Of a DNA stretch of 64,000 nt, positions 1-12,200 are shown in pieces. The position numbers and the translations under genes are program-made. Source of the DNA: Diplonema papillatum. Taxonomy: Eukaryota > Euglenozoa > Diplonemea > Diplonemida > Diplonemidae. The notes below the pieces were generated by a model, which saw nothing but the letters and a program-made list of their open reading frames with translations, was not told where the DNA came from and made no database searches. The DNA lies in NCBI GenBank assembly GCA_030068145.1, contig JAPJBO010000128.1, positions 124,001-188,000 on the forward strand. The letters are read 5' to 3'. How positions within the stretch are numbered: position 1 is the stretch's first letter; every line of letters starts with the position of its first letter.

Positions 1-2034
1 GCGAGGGGGAAGGGGGGGGTTTCCTTCGCCGGTTCTCTAGAGCAAGAAAAGGCTATATGGTCATAAGTTGCTCGGGCTTTTTCTCTGGAGGCAAGCAAGA
101 ATGCAAGGCCGGTGTTTCTTTGGACACCAATCTTAGTGGCTAACAAATGCAATTTGCCAGGAACAGAAAATCGATCGATGGCGGCGGTAGTACGCACAAC
201 CAAAGGTATAGGGATCCGTTTTTGTTCGTGTGTGTTCGATTGGTGCAGGCAGGGGCGACCGGTCGAGTTGGAGACAGAATTGCATATTTCTGGACGGCAC
301 TTTTCGTACTGGCTTTTGCAACGTAAAAGTATCAGGTTGCAAGGTCGCCCAGTTTGCTGACTGCTGGTATTCAGAAGGCTGGGAAAACCCCCTCGCATCA
401 AGACCCGTGCTCTGTGAACGGGAGAAAATAGGCCTAGGTACGAGAAACCTCGTAAACGGGCTCGGGTATCCCTTCCTGGTACTTCTGCAGTGGGAATGCA
501 GAATATCTGCAGCGACGGTCTGCTTCGTCCTCGTCTTTGCCTCAGGCCGTGCTGCAACAGCTGCGGCAAGGCTGCCTTTCCGGCGACTCCGTGCTTGGCC
601 GGCGAAACCTTTCGCTGGGCAGTAAGGCAGAAGTAGCATGCCCTCGCCGCCCCGCTGCCACGACTCGAAAGCACTGTGGCTTAGCTAATCCCGTCGGATT
701 TCTCTTTGTCCGAGCTGACACGTTATTCGCGCTCATAAGCACGCGTGGCTTTGTGACCAGGCAAGCTGTCTCGCGAACAAAAAAAAAAAAGGTTTGCTCG
801 GGGGACGAATCATCCAAGAAGATACGGGGGACAAACAAAGAAGAAACCTAAAAAAGGGTGACGTCATGTCGAAGGGCCGTGGCTCAGTCGGTTCGCACTG
901 CCTGCGACACGGGGTGCGATGAGATTCGCGTGTCGAGAGAGCGACGCAACCTCAGGAAACATGTTCGAACAAAAGGGCAAGCTCGACCAGCCTTAAGCTA
1001 GAGAGAACGGCTATTCTCATCAAAGGCGGCCGGGGACACCTGAATCAGGACCTCAGAGGTCATGATGGTAGTGATACACGAAGGCAGACTGGAGTCACAT
1101 CGGGTGTTGACCGCCGTCAGTTGGATTGGCCGGACTTCAGCCTCCTCCGACTGAAGTCCACCAGAGTTGGCCTGACTTTAGTCTGCCTCTGTTCTGAAGG
1201 TAGTCTGACGTTAGTCCGACAGTAGCCCACCAAAGCCCGAAAGTCCCTGTAGTTCGACTTAGTCATAGTACGATGCTAGTTTGTTGAATGACTTTCGTCT
1301 AACTCTTGTGCGTCTGAATTCATCGGATGCGAAGGGGCTAAAGCCTGATTTTTTAAAGCTATAGTTCGCTTGAGAATCCGGGATTTTAGAGTCTCCGGGT
1401 GACCTTTGCCTGCATACTAGAGCGAAAGCTACTGCTGTCTAGCCACCGCCAGCGGTAGTTCCGATGTTGATTGCTCAAAATCCCAAAGGTTCTCATTCTC
1501 GCAAAAAAGAAATGGAAAAAGAAGAGCAACAATAAGTGAAAAAGGGCGTAAAAAGGAACGTAAAGGCACGGAACAGTTCGTTTGGGGGGGGGGGGGGGGG
1601 GGTGGTCAAGTGAAAAAGAAGGGGGAAAAGAGGCTGGAAGGGATGATTTCAACTCCTTTGCTGTCTGCATCCTCTGGGCGGATGCGTGTGCTCATATGTG
1701 CCTTCCTGAGATGCCGCGGCCTACAGGAACGGGGTTGAAGCATTCTGAGCCGGTCAGATCGGACAGTACTACTTGCTATATTTGCGTAATCAGCATTTGT
1801 TAGACAGTTCGGTGTAAGCCGGCCTATCCCTCTTGATGGGCCACGGTGTACCGTGGCCCACCGTGATGGACAGCGGCAGGCAATTCGATGCGGTTCCAGG
1901 TGTGGGGTGGTCCGGCCTGGTTAGGGGTTCTAATAAGCACGCTGGAGTCTTCCGGTCGCTAACGCATGCGGGAGACGGAAACCCGTGGCCTGTTAACGCG
2001 AGCAGGGAACCTCATCTCTGCTCCGAACGTTGAA

Positions 2035-2240
2035 GAAGAAGAGAAGAAAAGGGCCGCTCCTGGTCCAGGACCACGGGGGGGAACGTGACAGTCAACCACA
2101 GCTTGCAAAGCTTGAGTCGGGTGCCACAACCCGGCCCGCTCTGCCCTGTGGCTGACCGTCTCGACGAGCTTGTGTTCAGCGCGAGCGCCAAGTCCCCAAG
2201 GTGCGCCATGCCTTGATGCTTTAGTTTGCAGAACGTTGCA
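2035..2240 (-). repeat. Dispersed repeat R4, minus-strand copy
   Basis: About 200 bp, matched in the opposite orientation at 18595-18800 and partially at 14925-15030 (shared block GCTGACCGTCTCGACGAGCT / GTCAGCCACAGGGCAGAGCG). Confidence 0.88.
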
Positions 2241-3404
2241 GAAATGCATAACTGGCAGCGTCTTATATGCAACTTCTCAAAACAGGTGAGTCGCTCAAAC
2301 AAGAGCATTCTGAGGTTACAAGAGCGTCTCTGCTTTGTATTTTCCCCCCACCGACAGCAAGTGTCAGTCTATTCCTTTGTGACCGGCGGAAGTTGCTTGT
2401 GTTGCCTCACGTCGTCTTCTGTTTTCGGCAATAATCGCTCAGTCGGTTGCCTGCGGCGGCGTGTTTTCTTGTGGGTTTCCTCCCATTTGTTGTGGTTCGT
2501 TTGTGTCGGCTACAATCCTACCATCCACTTAAGACGACGACCCCGTGAGGGCGTCAGATTGCTGTCTTTTGACCTTTCGATTGTGTGATGTTCAGCACAG
2601 TGCATTACTTTGGTGAAGGGTGCCTTGACTTTGGTTCTCTGGAAGCTGAGGGGTGCGATGTGTTGCTCCCCACTACACTAAGTACGCACTCCCACTTTGC
2701 TGCTTAACAAGGGGGGATGTTGTTGCGTCCATAAACGTGTACCAGGGGATCCGAATCAAGCCATCTGCCCCCCAACGGTCGTTGCTTGTGATGAAAACGT
2801 GATTGAAGTGGGAATGGACCGGTGGAGATACCGAATTGTGCTAGTTGGCAGCAAAGTTCAGGAGGGGCGATGGGGGGAAACCTGCTTAGACTGCTATGTC
2901 GTGCTCAACCCGTCGTTGGTTCGGCAGTTCTTCTGCGGGCGTGGCTTCGTCAGGCGGCTGTTCGTGTCTCGGCACAGCACGGACTACCCGTGCAAGCAAT
3001 CGCAACGGCTGTGGTTGCGACTGCAGACGAGTGGTGTCTGCTGCTTAGTGCACACGCGCCATCAGCTGAACCACGTTGTAGCTGCACTGCGTGCTGTGGA
3101 TACTTACAGCACCCAGTCCCAGTGGGCCGTCTAAACCCGGCTACAGCACGCTTCAAGCGCGTTCGTCGAAGGCCCTTGTAACCGTATCTGGGCATCCGAC
3201 CATGCGAAGAATACCAACCGACGCCAGCCTTTCGCAGGTGTTCGTATTCGACCCGGCCCTTTACCATCTGGCAAGACAACAGCGGTCGCGGGAGCGGACT
3301 TGACACTGTCAGCGGGGAGAGAAGACGGAGGGGTCACTTTCCGGCGCGCTTTCGCCGAGCATTCCAACTCGCGACAGTTGCAATCGTTGCCGGCAGCCAG
3401 TGCA

Positions 3405-3592
3405 GTAAGCCGGTCCATCCCCTCCTGATAGACTGTGATAGACAGAAGAATGCAGCACCAGGCAATTATATGCAGTTTTAGGGGATAGGGATGTACCTGA
3501 TAGACTGTGGTGAATCTCGATTCGCTACAATGAACAGCGGCCGGCAATTCGATGCAGTTCCAGGAGATAGGGATGGACCAGCTGAGTGCCAG
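3405..3592 (-). repeat. Dispersed repeat R6, minus-strand copy
   Basis: Contains two halves, each with GCAATT..ATGCAG, GGGATAGGGATG and TGATAGACTGTG. It matches 8330-8520 and 48655-48790 in the opposite orientation (TCCCTATCTCTTGAA, CGGTCTATCAGGTCCATCCC). Confidence 0.85.
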
Positions 3593-3958
3593 GTTCATAA
3601 TCAGGAACGAGCCCCAGACCCCTCGCTTCAGCTCAACTGAAGGAGAAAGCCAGTCATCACCGGTTGAGCTAAAGGACATTGTCGGTGTGAACAAAATATT
3701 CAACGCGAACGACAATGCATGGCCCCGGCTCCTTTTCTGGGTCTCTTGCAGATCCAAGAAGCAAAGAACAAAGAGAAGCAAAACCAAGAATAAAAACAAA
3801 CACAGCAAAATGAGAAATACGTTTGGACAAGTGCTTAGGGCAGCTTGTGCAGTAGTTGTTGAAGTTCAGAAGACCGGTATTTCTTTGAGTTTCCGACTGG
3901 CCGCTGGGCCTGGAGTGGCGAGACAATCTCGGGAGCATCGTTCAGCATGTGTAGATAC

Positions 3959-4101
3959 ATGTGTAAAGTCCAGTATGCAATGGTACTACACAAGATACAT
4001 GCGTAGAGTCCAGCATGCAATGATACTACACAAGATACATGCGTAGAGTCCAGCATGCAATGGTACTACACAAGATACATGCGTAGAGTCCAGCATGCAA
4101 T
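3959..4101. repeat. 40-bp tandem repeat, about 3.5 copies
   Basis: The unit contains GTAGAGTCCAGCATGCAATG and ACTACACAAGATACATGC; copies are nearly identical. Confidence 0.93.
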
Positions 4102-4484
4102 TGCTACTACTAGCAGCCGCGTTTTTTCTCTGTGGTGTAGTCTGCGGTGGTAAACGCTGAGGAGCCGCGACCAGGGATCACAGGGGTGCACGATCAGAAT
4201 CAAGCGCACGGCATGCCGCATCCTCCATCTACGCTATCTGCAACTACCACGGACTGAGGGCCCCGCGTCTGCCGGATTTCACCGGTGTTTGGCCGAGTCC
4301 CACACCCCTTCCTAACCCTTCCCCGTCCGTCCGCCGAATTTCGGCGATTCTCGACAGAGCCTCCCCTTCCCCCCTTCTACTTCAAGGAGCAAGTGCTCAT
4401 GCGAAGGGCGAAAAAAATGCGCGGTTTCGTGCTGTGCTGGTTTACTGCACTTTGTGGTCGACGGCTCGCTTTTTGGCGTTTATT

Positions 4485-4720
4485 GTGGTTTAGAGGTTCG
4501 GTGTTTTAGGGTCTCCGGTTGACCATTGAGGCTGTGAGGCGGGTGGTATGAGGGAAGTAGGTATGCTTATACACTTTAACTACGGCTAGCCATGTTTGTA
4601 AGTGTTGCGACCGACACCAAGAAGAAATTCGCTTTGAACTTAGCCTTGGGCCCCCCACGCGCATGCATGTTGAGCAGTGTGAACTTGAAATGCAGGTACC
4701 ACAGGGGTAAGCTTGCATTT
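4485..4720 (+). repeat. Dispersed repeat R1, diverged copy
   Basis: Matches through GTTTTAGGGTCTCCGGTTGAC, GCGACCGACACCAAG and CTTGGGCCCCCCACGCGCAT. Shorter R1 pieces lie at about 1350-1410, 5128-5175, 7440-7500, 22825-22925, 45118-45160 and 57100-57150. Confidence 0.8.
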
Positions 4721-5575
4721 GTCATAGGCTAGGGTTATTTGAATACGTCGTCCGAGGACGATCTCAAAGCGGACGAGGACGGTGATAATAGGCGGGTGAT
4801 ATCCAGCTCCATTCTTCTTCGTTTGTTGCGCTTTCGCGCCGGCTGTCCTGCCGAAGCAGTCGCTCGAGGGGGAATGTTGAGCAGGGGTTGCCATGCAGCT
4901 CGTTTCGGTCTGTAATATGCGTTCTTTTTGTTGACATGCGAACGTGTGTGGAAAAAGAAGGGCGAAAACTGCGCCAGAGGATCTGGTGATGAGCGAACCA
5001 GAAACGTGTTAGAAAACGCAAGGCCGGTATTGCGAGACTAGTATGCCGACCCCCCGTAGCATTAAGGGGGCGGTGTTAACTCGAAGTATGGCGGTTTCGA
5101 TTCGTTGCCATACTGGGTGAATTTCTCTTTTTTCTAGAGTCAAAGTTCGCTGTTCAGACTTAAAGTTCTTGTGGGCAATAACGTACAGACAGATTTGAAC
5201 CGATGGTTTGCAGACGCACGTTCTACTCTCGCATCTAGATACGCTCTCAGTGACCTCGTTGCAGGGACGAGCTTTCTCAAGATTGCCTCTTTCGCGAGAA
5301 CAACTTCGGTTCACTAACTAAGGGGAGGGCCGCAGGAGGCGACAGCACACAACCGCCTGGAGAAGCTCTCGACAAGCCCAACCTGAGGCAGCCCTCCCCC
5401 CCGGCAAACACAAAGAATACGTCGCAACCTTGGTTGCGCGCGCTCGGAGATGTCGATTGCCCTGTTTGCCGGGACCGTCCGACACGCCCACGCAAAGCAG
5501 TCACACACTTTGAACATACCCACGTTTACTTTCTCCTGGCAGCCCCGCCCCTAAACCAGGGGATTAGTTTCCGTT

Positions 5576-6316
5576 GCAGATTTAGACCGACGGTCTAAAT
5601 CTGCAAACCGGACTTGGCCGGGGAAAAAAAAAAAAAATGTTCAAAAAACGGTGTTCAAAGTAAATATAGGCGGGGGGTGTGCTGAAGGTGCTGGATGGCT
5701 GCTGAGCCTCCGCTGCTGAGACCCAGCCGCTGCCGTTCAATTGGGTTCAGCTTCGGGTCGGCAGCCACTGTGCTTCATTGCCGGGCCAAGGTCCTGTTTG
5801 ACAGTTGAGTATCCCACACGAGCTAAGAGTTGCCCACACACGTTTTGCCCAAATTTTCCGTCGCGCCTTCGGCGCGATGTTGCTAAAAATAACGCTAAAA
5901 ATGTTGTTGTAGGCACGGCGGTGCACACCAAAACCGTGGACCTATTATCATAGGAATCATAGGAAAATAGGTCCCCAGGTCACCCCCCTTCAGCTGCCTG
6001 ACGAGACTGTCTGTTTACGATTTTGACTGTTTTTGGAGCGCGTCCCCATATGGCACCCCCCCACAGGGAACCCAGAAGCATTCGGAAAACCCCGAAAAGC
6101 TTGATCCAGGCTGGTGTACGTTGAAAAAACGCCCGCAAAATGTGTCGCCAAACTGACGGGGTGACCATAATTGACCCATAAAGGACCCATGAAGACCCCT
6201 CTTTTGCTGAACGAAGTTGTGGAGATGTGTCGGCTCTGCCCCAAGACGCCGTACATCGGCGAAAACGGCACCGAAACACCGCCCAAAACCACCCCATAGT
6301 AACGGTCTAAATCTGC
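5576..6316. repeat. Perfect 29-bp palindrome plus distant matching arm
   Basis: GCAGATTTAGACCG, one A, CGGTCTAAATCTGC at 5576-5604 forms a perfect hairpin. The right-hand arm CGGTCTAAATCTGC recurs at 6303-6316, so the 740 bp between could be a non-coding element bounded by inverted repeats. No gene is recognised inside. Confidence 0.6.
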
Positions 6317-7154
6317 AAATCCCGGAAGCCTTCAAACTAATACCCTGCCTAAACGGTGCAAAAAAAAAAAAAAGGGGGCAGAAGATAACTGAACCAATAA
6401 CAAACAGAAAGGAGAAAGGAAAGAAGAAGAAGAAGAAGAAGAGAAGAAGACGAAGGAGAAGAAGTGTGTTTTGTTTGTTTTATTATTTTGCTTTTTTTTT
6501 CGCTGCACGCTACTCTCGTCGTTTCATTTTTCCGTGCTTATACTTATATTTGTTCGGTGACGGTGTATCAGACTAACCTCACCCAGGAGCCGAAGACTGG
6601 TTGCAGGTACTGCATCACAGTTCACTACCACTAATTATAGGCTTCCAACGTGTGGGGGTTCCGCCCACACAGCAGGGAACCCGGGGGTATTGTTCAAGAC
6701 TGGTTGTGGTTAACATGCGAGGCGGGTTGGGGGGTCCTTGTGCAGAAAGGTCAGAGTTCCGGGGGTGGACAGCAAGTTTACAGTGAGCTCCGCAACGTGG
6801 GTTGTTCTTACGTTTCTGATTACGGTCATGTTCTGGGTGTGCGCCCTCCGTGTAAACTCGATTTCAGCTTTTGTCACCGACAAGGTTCTTTTTTTTTTTT
6901 TGGAACAACATACCACGCTGGACATGTCAGTACAAAAAAGAAAGTTGGCAGCGTTGGAACCTGCCATGTAAAGATACAAAACAGGTCCTTCGCACACACG
7001 TGCTCAACGACGCCTTTTCTTTTTTTTTAGAGTCAACGTTCGCTTTTTATAAGGGGCAGACTCGTTAATCAACGGGGCTTTTTTTCCGTTTCTTTTTACA
7101 GCTGCTTTTTTTTAGAGTGAAAGTTCGCTTGAAACGCGTGTTGCGGTAGAAGTG

Positions 7155-7400
7155 TAGCTGGTTTTTAGAGTTAAAGTTCGCTTGCAATTCTGGGGGTTTA
7201 GGGTCTCCGTGTGACCGTTCATGAATGGGTTCTCTTAGAGCAAGAAAGGGCTATAGGGTTACGGGTTGTATATTTAGTACACGCTTTCGTTATGGCTAGC
7301 CATGTCCGGGACTGTTTGTGACCGACACCAAGTACTTTCCTTCGTGGAGTGTAGTCTTGGGCCCCCCACGTTCTCTAAGTTGAGCAGGGTTTTGTGCTAA
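7155..7400 (+). repeat. Dispersed repeat R1, near full-length copy
   Basis: Begins TTTTAGAGTTAAAGTTCGC, then GGGTTTAGGGTCTCCGTGTG, GGTTCTCTTAGAGCAAGAAA, GACTGTTTGTGACCGACACC and CTTGGGCCCCCCACGTTCT, ending near GTTGAGCAGGG. The same order is seen in the copies listed below. It has no coding capacity and no visible terminal inverted repeats. Confidence 0.9.
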
Positions 7401-7829
7401 ACTACCACCTCAACGGTAGCCCTCCTTTTTTGGATGGCTTCCAGCGTTTATTGTAGTTTGAAGGTTCAGTGGGTTTTGGGTCTCCGGTTGATTTTCTGAG
7501 ATGAGACTTCTTTTCAGGATAACAATTGAGGAATAGCGTAAATTCGAAAGAGAATGCTGGCAGCGTGTTTGGGAAAAGATGAGCCTTGCGATCTTGTTCA
7601 CCTACTAACAAGCTAACTACGGCATGTACAAACAGACATTGCGCCTTCCTTTTTCGCTCCGATATTCCCGTTCTAGATAGGCCCGCCACCCAACCTAAAT
7701 ACACGGAGACCGCTGGCAAGCCATCTGCAAAGAAGCCTGCAGCAAACCCTGCCCTCAACTCATCTCATCGGAACACGTTCTTTGCACCGGCAAAACCAGC
7801 TGCCAAGCACAATTCTGACAGGAAATTGT

Positions 7830-8160
7830 GTATGAGTCTGGCTTGTCAGGCGGCTCTTCGTAGCTCGTCACAGCCAGGACCAGAGCACAGGCGAATCCGT
7901 CACGGGGAGGTGGGGTTTGCAAGAACGTGCTTGGAATGGGTATGTGCTCAACACCGCACTGGTCCTGTCTGCGCCGTGTTTCGGTCCTTTAAGCCACGGA
8001 CACATAAGGCGGACCATCATCAGCGCGGAACCTGGGTGTCTGCAGACAGGACTGCGGTGTGAGTCTGGTTTGTCAGGCGGCTGTTCGTAGCTCGTCACAG
8101 CCAGGACCACCCGTGCTACTAGAGCACAGGCGAATCCGTCACGGGGAGGTGGGGCAAGGG
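7830..8160 (+). repeat. Dispersed repeat R2, source of the 25-bp minisatellite unit
   Basis: Contains GCAAGAACGTGCTTGGAATG, CTCAACACCGCACTGGTCC, GTGTTTCGGTCCTTTAAGCC and a single TCTGCAGACAGGACTGCGG. Other copies: 8692-8812, 9066-9205, 10455-10565 (running into the minisatellite) and 15396-15488. A flanking GTCAGGCGGCT..TTCGTAGCTCGTCACAG block is duplicated at 8049-8150. Confidence 0.88.
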
Positions 8161-8239
8161 CTCTCTCCACACTGAAGCTCGAATGGAACCCCCCAGCCAG
8201 TCGCTGCTCCCAGAGGCGCGCGGAAAAGGCGTGGATCCC

Positions 8240-8690
8240 GTGGGGGGAATACTTAGTTCAGTGTTCAGCAGAATCTTGCCTCCCGTATGTTTGATGCTAG
8301 CATCAGGTTCTTCTTCGAAGAAGAGAGGCAGGTGAGCCGGTCCGTCCCTATCTCTTGAAGCTGCATCGAAGCGCCTGCCGCTGTTTATCACAGTGAATCG
8401 CGGTCCACCACGGTCTATCAGGTCCATCCCTAGTCCCTAGAGCTGCATCGAATTGCCCGGTGCTGTATTATTCGGTCTATCACGGTCTATCACGAGGGGA
8501 TGGACCGGCTCAGAGGGGAGGGAGATCGTGGTTTGATGCTAGACAGAACACTGCCTCTCATGCATGATGGATGCTAGCATCAAGTATTCTTCGAAGATGA
8601 GAAGGGGGGAAATGTTAGTTTACGGTCGGCATGTTTTATGCTAGCATATCAAGTCTTCTTCGAAGATGAGAGGGGGAGGGTGGCATTGCA
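8240..8690. repeat. Cluster of short palindromic repeats (R5) with an R6 copy
   Basis: R5 pairs a GAATCTTG or similar stretch with the palindromes GATGCTAGCATC and CTTCTTCGAAGAAG. Copies occur near 8285-8320, 8560-8605 and 8630-8680; further copies lie at 9960-9990, 27690-27760 and 63735-63785. R6 occupies 8330-8520. No gene is seen here. Confidence 0.8.
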
Positions 8691-9056
8691 AGAACGTGCT
8701 GGGGATGGACAACGTGCTGCAAACCCGCACTGGTCCTGTCTGCGCCGTGTGTGCGGCGTCCTTTAAGCCATCAGCAGCGCGGAACCTGAGTGAGGACAGC
8801 CGTGTGAGTCGGGGGAGAGAATCTTAGTTTCGTTGTTCAGGCGATGCTTGCCTCTCCGGGAAGGGATAATTCGCTAGCTAGCTTCGGGGACGGCGTCGAC
8901 GGTGACAGCGATCTCGTCCGAGGTTGCAGCCGCTGCGGGCACGGGAGAGGTGGGCGGCGGTGACGCGGTGGTCAGCAGTTGAGGGAGATGAGCCGCGGGA
9001 CGGCCGGCTCCGAGGACACGCCGGCGTCGGAGCCGTGCAGCGCTGCTGAGGCTGGA
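8690..9056 (-). pseudogene. Truncated copy of the RING gene 3' end with its downstream flank
   Basis: The last codons of the RING gene (through SPVPAAAATSDE to the terminal PEAS and stop) reappear at about 9050-8874 with substitutions and a roughly 27-bp deletion. They are followed by the same downstream flank, including the GAATCTTAGTTTCG motif. The block 8690-9056 is a diverged tandem duplicate of about 9066-9470. It is not expected to be functional. Confidence 0.8.
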
Positions 9057-9278
9057 CTCCAAGGAATGGGGGATTGCAAGAACGTGGTGGGAGTGGATAA
9101 TGTGCTCAACACCACACTGGTCCCGTCTGCGCCGTGTGTGCGGCGTCCTTTAAGCCATCGTCAGCGCGGAACCTGAGTGCCTGCAGACAGGACAGCGGTG
9201 TGAGTCGGGGGGGGGAGAATCTTAGTTTCGTGTTCAGGCGATACTTGCCTCTCCTCTCCGGGAAGGGGGGATAATTTG

Positions 9279-12200
9279 CTAGCTAGCTTCAGGGATGGCG
9301 TCTACGGTGACAGCAACCTCGTCCGAGGTTGCGGCCGCTGCGGGCACGGGAGAGGTGGGCGGCGGTGACGCGGCGTCACGGTCAGCAGTTGAGGGAGATG
9401 AGGCGCGGGAGGCCGCGGCCGGGGCTGGCTGGGCCGGCTCCGAGGACGCGCCGGTGTCGGAGCCGTGCAGCGGCGAGGTCGAGCTGCTGAGGCGGGGCCG
9501 CGGCGCCGACTCGTCGCGCACGGTGACCATCTCGATGCCTTCGTCGTCGTCGTCCGGCTCCTTCGCGCGCCTGCGCAGCAGGCCCCTGCCCTCGCTCTCG
9601 TCCTCGTCGACCAGTGCCGGCGACTGCCGGAGCGGCCGCGGTGTCGGCACGTTCCCAGTGGCCACAGGGGCGGTGATCAAGTCGCCGTGGTTCGGCCTGC
9701 AATTTCGTGGTAAGGATCGTGCGGGGGAGGAAATCTTAATTTAGGGTAAGGTGCCTCAGGGGACTAGTCCTAAATGTGAAATGTGCCCTTAGGGGAATAG
9801 TCCCACTTGGAAATTGTTACCTTGACTTTTGTCAGGGAAATGCACTTAGCAAATCTTGAGCAAATTCCCAGTACTTCCCAATGAAATTGTTCGCCCTAGG
9901 GGACAAGTCCCCTAAGGCACGTTTCCCCTTAATTTAACTTCGTGTTCAGGAAAAATCCTGCCTCTCATGTTGACGTTAGCATCAAGTCTTCTTCGCGGGA
10001 CTGCAGACTTCGGTGTTCTTTTCTTCACCCTTTTCTTGCTATTGATCGATCACTTGTTATTGATGCTCGCATCGAGTAATTCGGTCTGACACCCTGACGG
10101 ATCACATCTCCACAAAACTGCGGTTTTCGAAGTGCCCCGCTTCTTAGAGATCTCCCCTTTGTTGGCAGTTCTCGTCCGGACAAAAGAAAATGCAGAAACG
10201 CTTCACGGCTGTGGCTGCAGCAGAACGAAGAACCCCGCTCTGCTGAAAGGCATACCCATGTTCCTGGTTGCTGTCCTCATCGTCGTCGTCGACATCGTCG
10301 TCCAGCATCACACGCTGGCGGCAAAGTGGGCATTCCGGATACTTCTTTTGCGCCTTCCCGATCTGTTTTAGAGTTAAAGTTCGCTTGAGAATCTGGGACT
10401 CTAGAGTCTCCGGGTGACCTTCGGCAATGGGTTATTTTAAACTGGGAGGTTGAGGGTTTGCAACCACATGCTTGGAGTGGACAAGTGCTCCTCACCGCGT
10501 CTGCGCCGTGTTTCGGTCTTTAAGCTACGGACACATAAGGCGGACCCATCATCAGCGCGGAACCTGAGTCTGCAGACAGGACTGCGGTGTGAGTCTGCAG
10601 ACAGGACTGCGGTGTGAGTCTGCAGACAGGACTGCGGTGTGAGTCTGCAGACAGGACTGCGGTGTGAGTCTGCAGACAGGACTGCGGTGTGAGTCTGCAG
10701 ACAGGACAGCGGTGTGAGTCTGCAGACAGGACAGCGGTGTGAGTCTGCAGACAGGACAGCGGTGTGAGTCTGCAGACAGGACTGCGGTGTGAGTCTGCAG
10801 ACAGGACAGCGGTGTGAGTCTGCAGACAGGACAGCGGTGTGAGTCTGCAGACAGGACAGCGGTGTGAGTCTGCAGACAGGACAGCGGTGTGAGTCTGCAG
10901 ACAGGACAGCGGTGTGAGTCTGCAGACAGGACAGCGGTGTGAGTCTGCAGACAGGACAGCGGTGTGAGTCTGCAGACAGGACAGCGGTGTGAGTCTGCAG
11001 ACAGGACAGCGGTGTGAGTCTGCAGACAGGACAGCGGTGTGAGTCTGCAGACAGGACTGCGGTGTGAGTCTGCAGACAGGACAGCGGTGTGAGTCTGCAG
11101 ACAGGACTGCTGCAGACAGGACTGTGAGTCTGCAGACAGGACAGCGGTGTGAGTCTGCAGACAGGACAGCGGTGTGAGTCTGCAGACAGGACAGCGGTGT
11201 GAGTCTGCAGACAGGACTGCGGTGTGAGTCTGGCTTGGGTGTTGCACCTGGTTCGTTGCTGTGGGACAACAGAACCTGCGGGGACAAAAGACTGAGTGTA
11301 TTTGTTTTCCCCTCCCGTCCAGTGCTCCCACTGAGGAAAAAAAACGGAGGAATTCCTCAAAAACCCGTACACCGCGAGAGTAGGAGAAAGTAGAAAAGGG
11401 AAACTAGAGTTTTCGTTGACCGCACTTTTTACACGTTTCAGGTGGCAAATTTGGCAAATGATCATGATCAGAAGGTCCTACTTGGGCGGTTCAGTTTCCT
11501 CACACATTGCATGTGGCTAAAAAAAAAAGGTGCTGAAAAATGCCCCGGAGGAATTTCTCCGGAGGAATTCCTCCGGGGGGCCCTGAGGAACTCCTCCGGC
11601 CTGGTACCTGGGGTGTAGGAGTGAACCCGTGTGGGTGTAGCTCGCGACTACTACTGGTCATGCAGTCTTTGCAGAATCTTTCTACCTCGACTTTGGCACC
11701 TGCGGCACGGACTGCTTCAAAAAACCGCGCCTAGGGCACAAGATGTGGCTGATAGTGCGAGCATGTTGACACATTTGGCGTCAAATCTGACTGAGTCCAA
11801 CACAAAACTGTGAAACTGGGAAGGACAGTGTCTATCCTCATGCTTATCAGGAGTCTTTGTGCTCTCAAATACTCTTTGGGCAGACCGCTGTGTGTGACAC
11901 CATGCCAGTTTTCGGGACTTCGTACTGCTCCTGACAAGGCCTCCGATTTTTCCCGCGCCTGCGGCGCAGGTATTCTTGACTATGTAGGATATTTGTCTCG
12001 TTTTGTGCAAAGTGTCCACCGGCAAAGGATTCATATCAAATTTATAAGGTGTGCTCATGACTGGTAGGAGGTGTGGTGGAGCAACCCATATCTAACTCCA
12101 GCTCACCGTGGGAGCACTGACAGACACTGCTAAAAAAAGCGCGACACCGCGACAGCCAATAATAAAATCCTCACTCCTATGCTTGTGTCACTCTCGTCCA

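Larger units (their letters stand above)
1..8239. other. Intergenic region, no gene recognised
   Basis: Only short frames without recognisable domains. It contains R1, R2, R4 and R6 copies, the 40-bp tandem repeat, the 5576 palindrome, an A-rich/GAA-rich tract at 6360-6460 and a poly-G tract at 1583-1602. A tRNA A-box-like TGGCTCAGTCGG at about 886 has no convincing tRNA fold. Confidence 0.7.

Noticed and set aside
870..960. tRNA gene suggested by an A-box-like TGGCTCAGTCGG
   Set aside because: No acceptable anticodon stem or T arm could be drawn; it is at most a decayed tRNA-derived sequence.
10566..11230. CRISPR-like array
   Set aside because: The repeats are contiguous without spacers and the sequence is eukaryotic.
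10437..11465. Repetitive frames of 255-342 aa on the minus strand
   Set aside because: They translate the 25-bp minisatellite in three frames; no non-repeat domain is present and the region is intronic.
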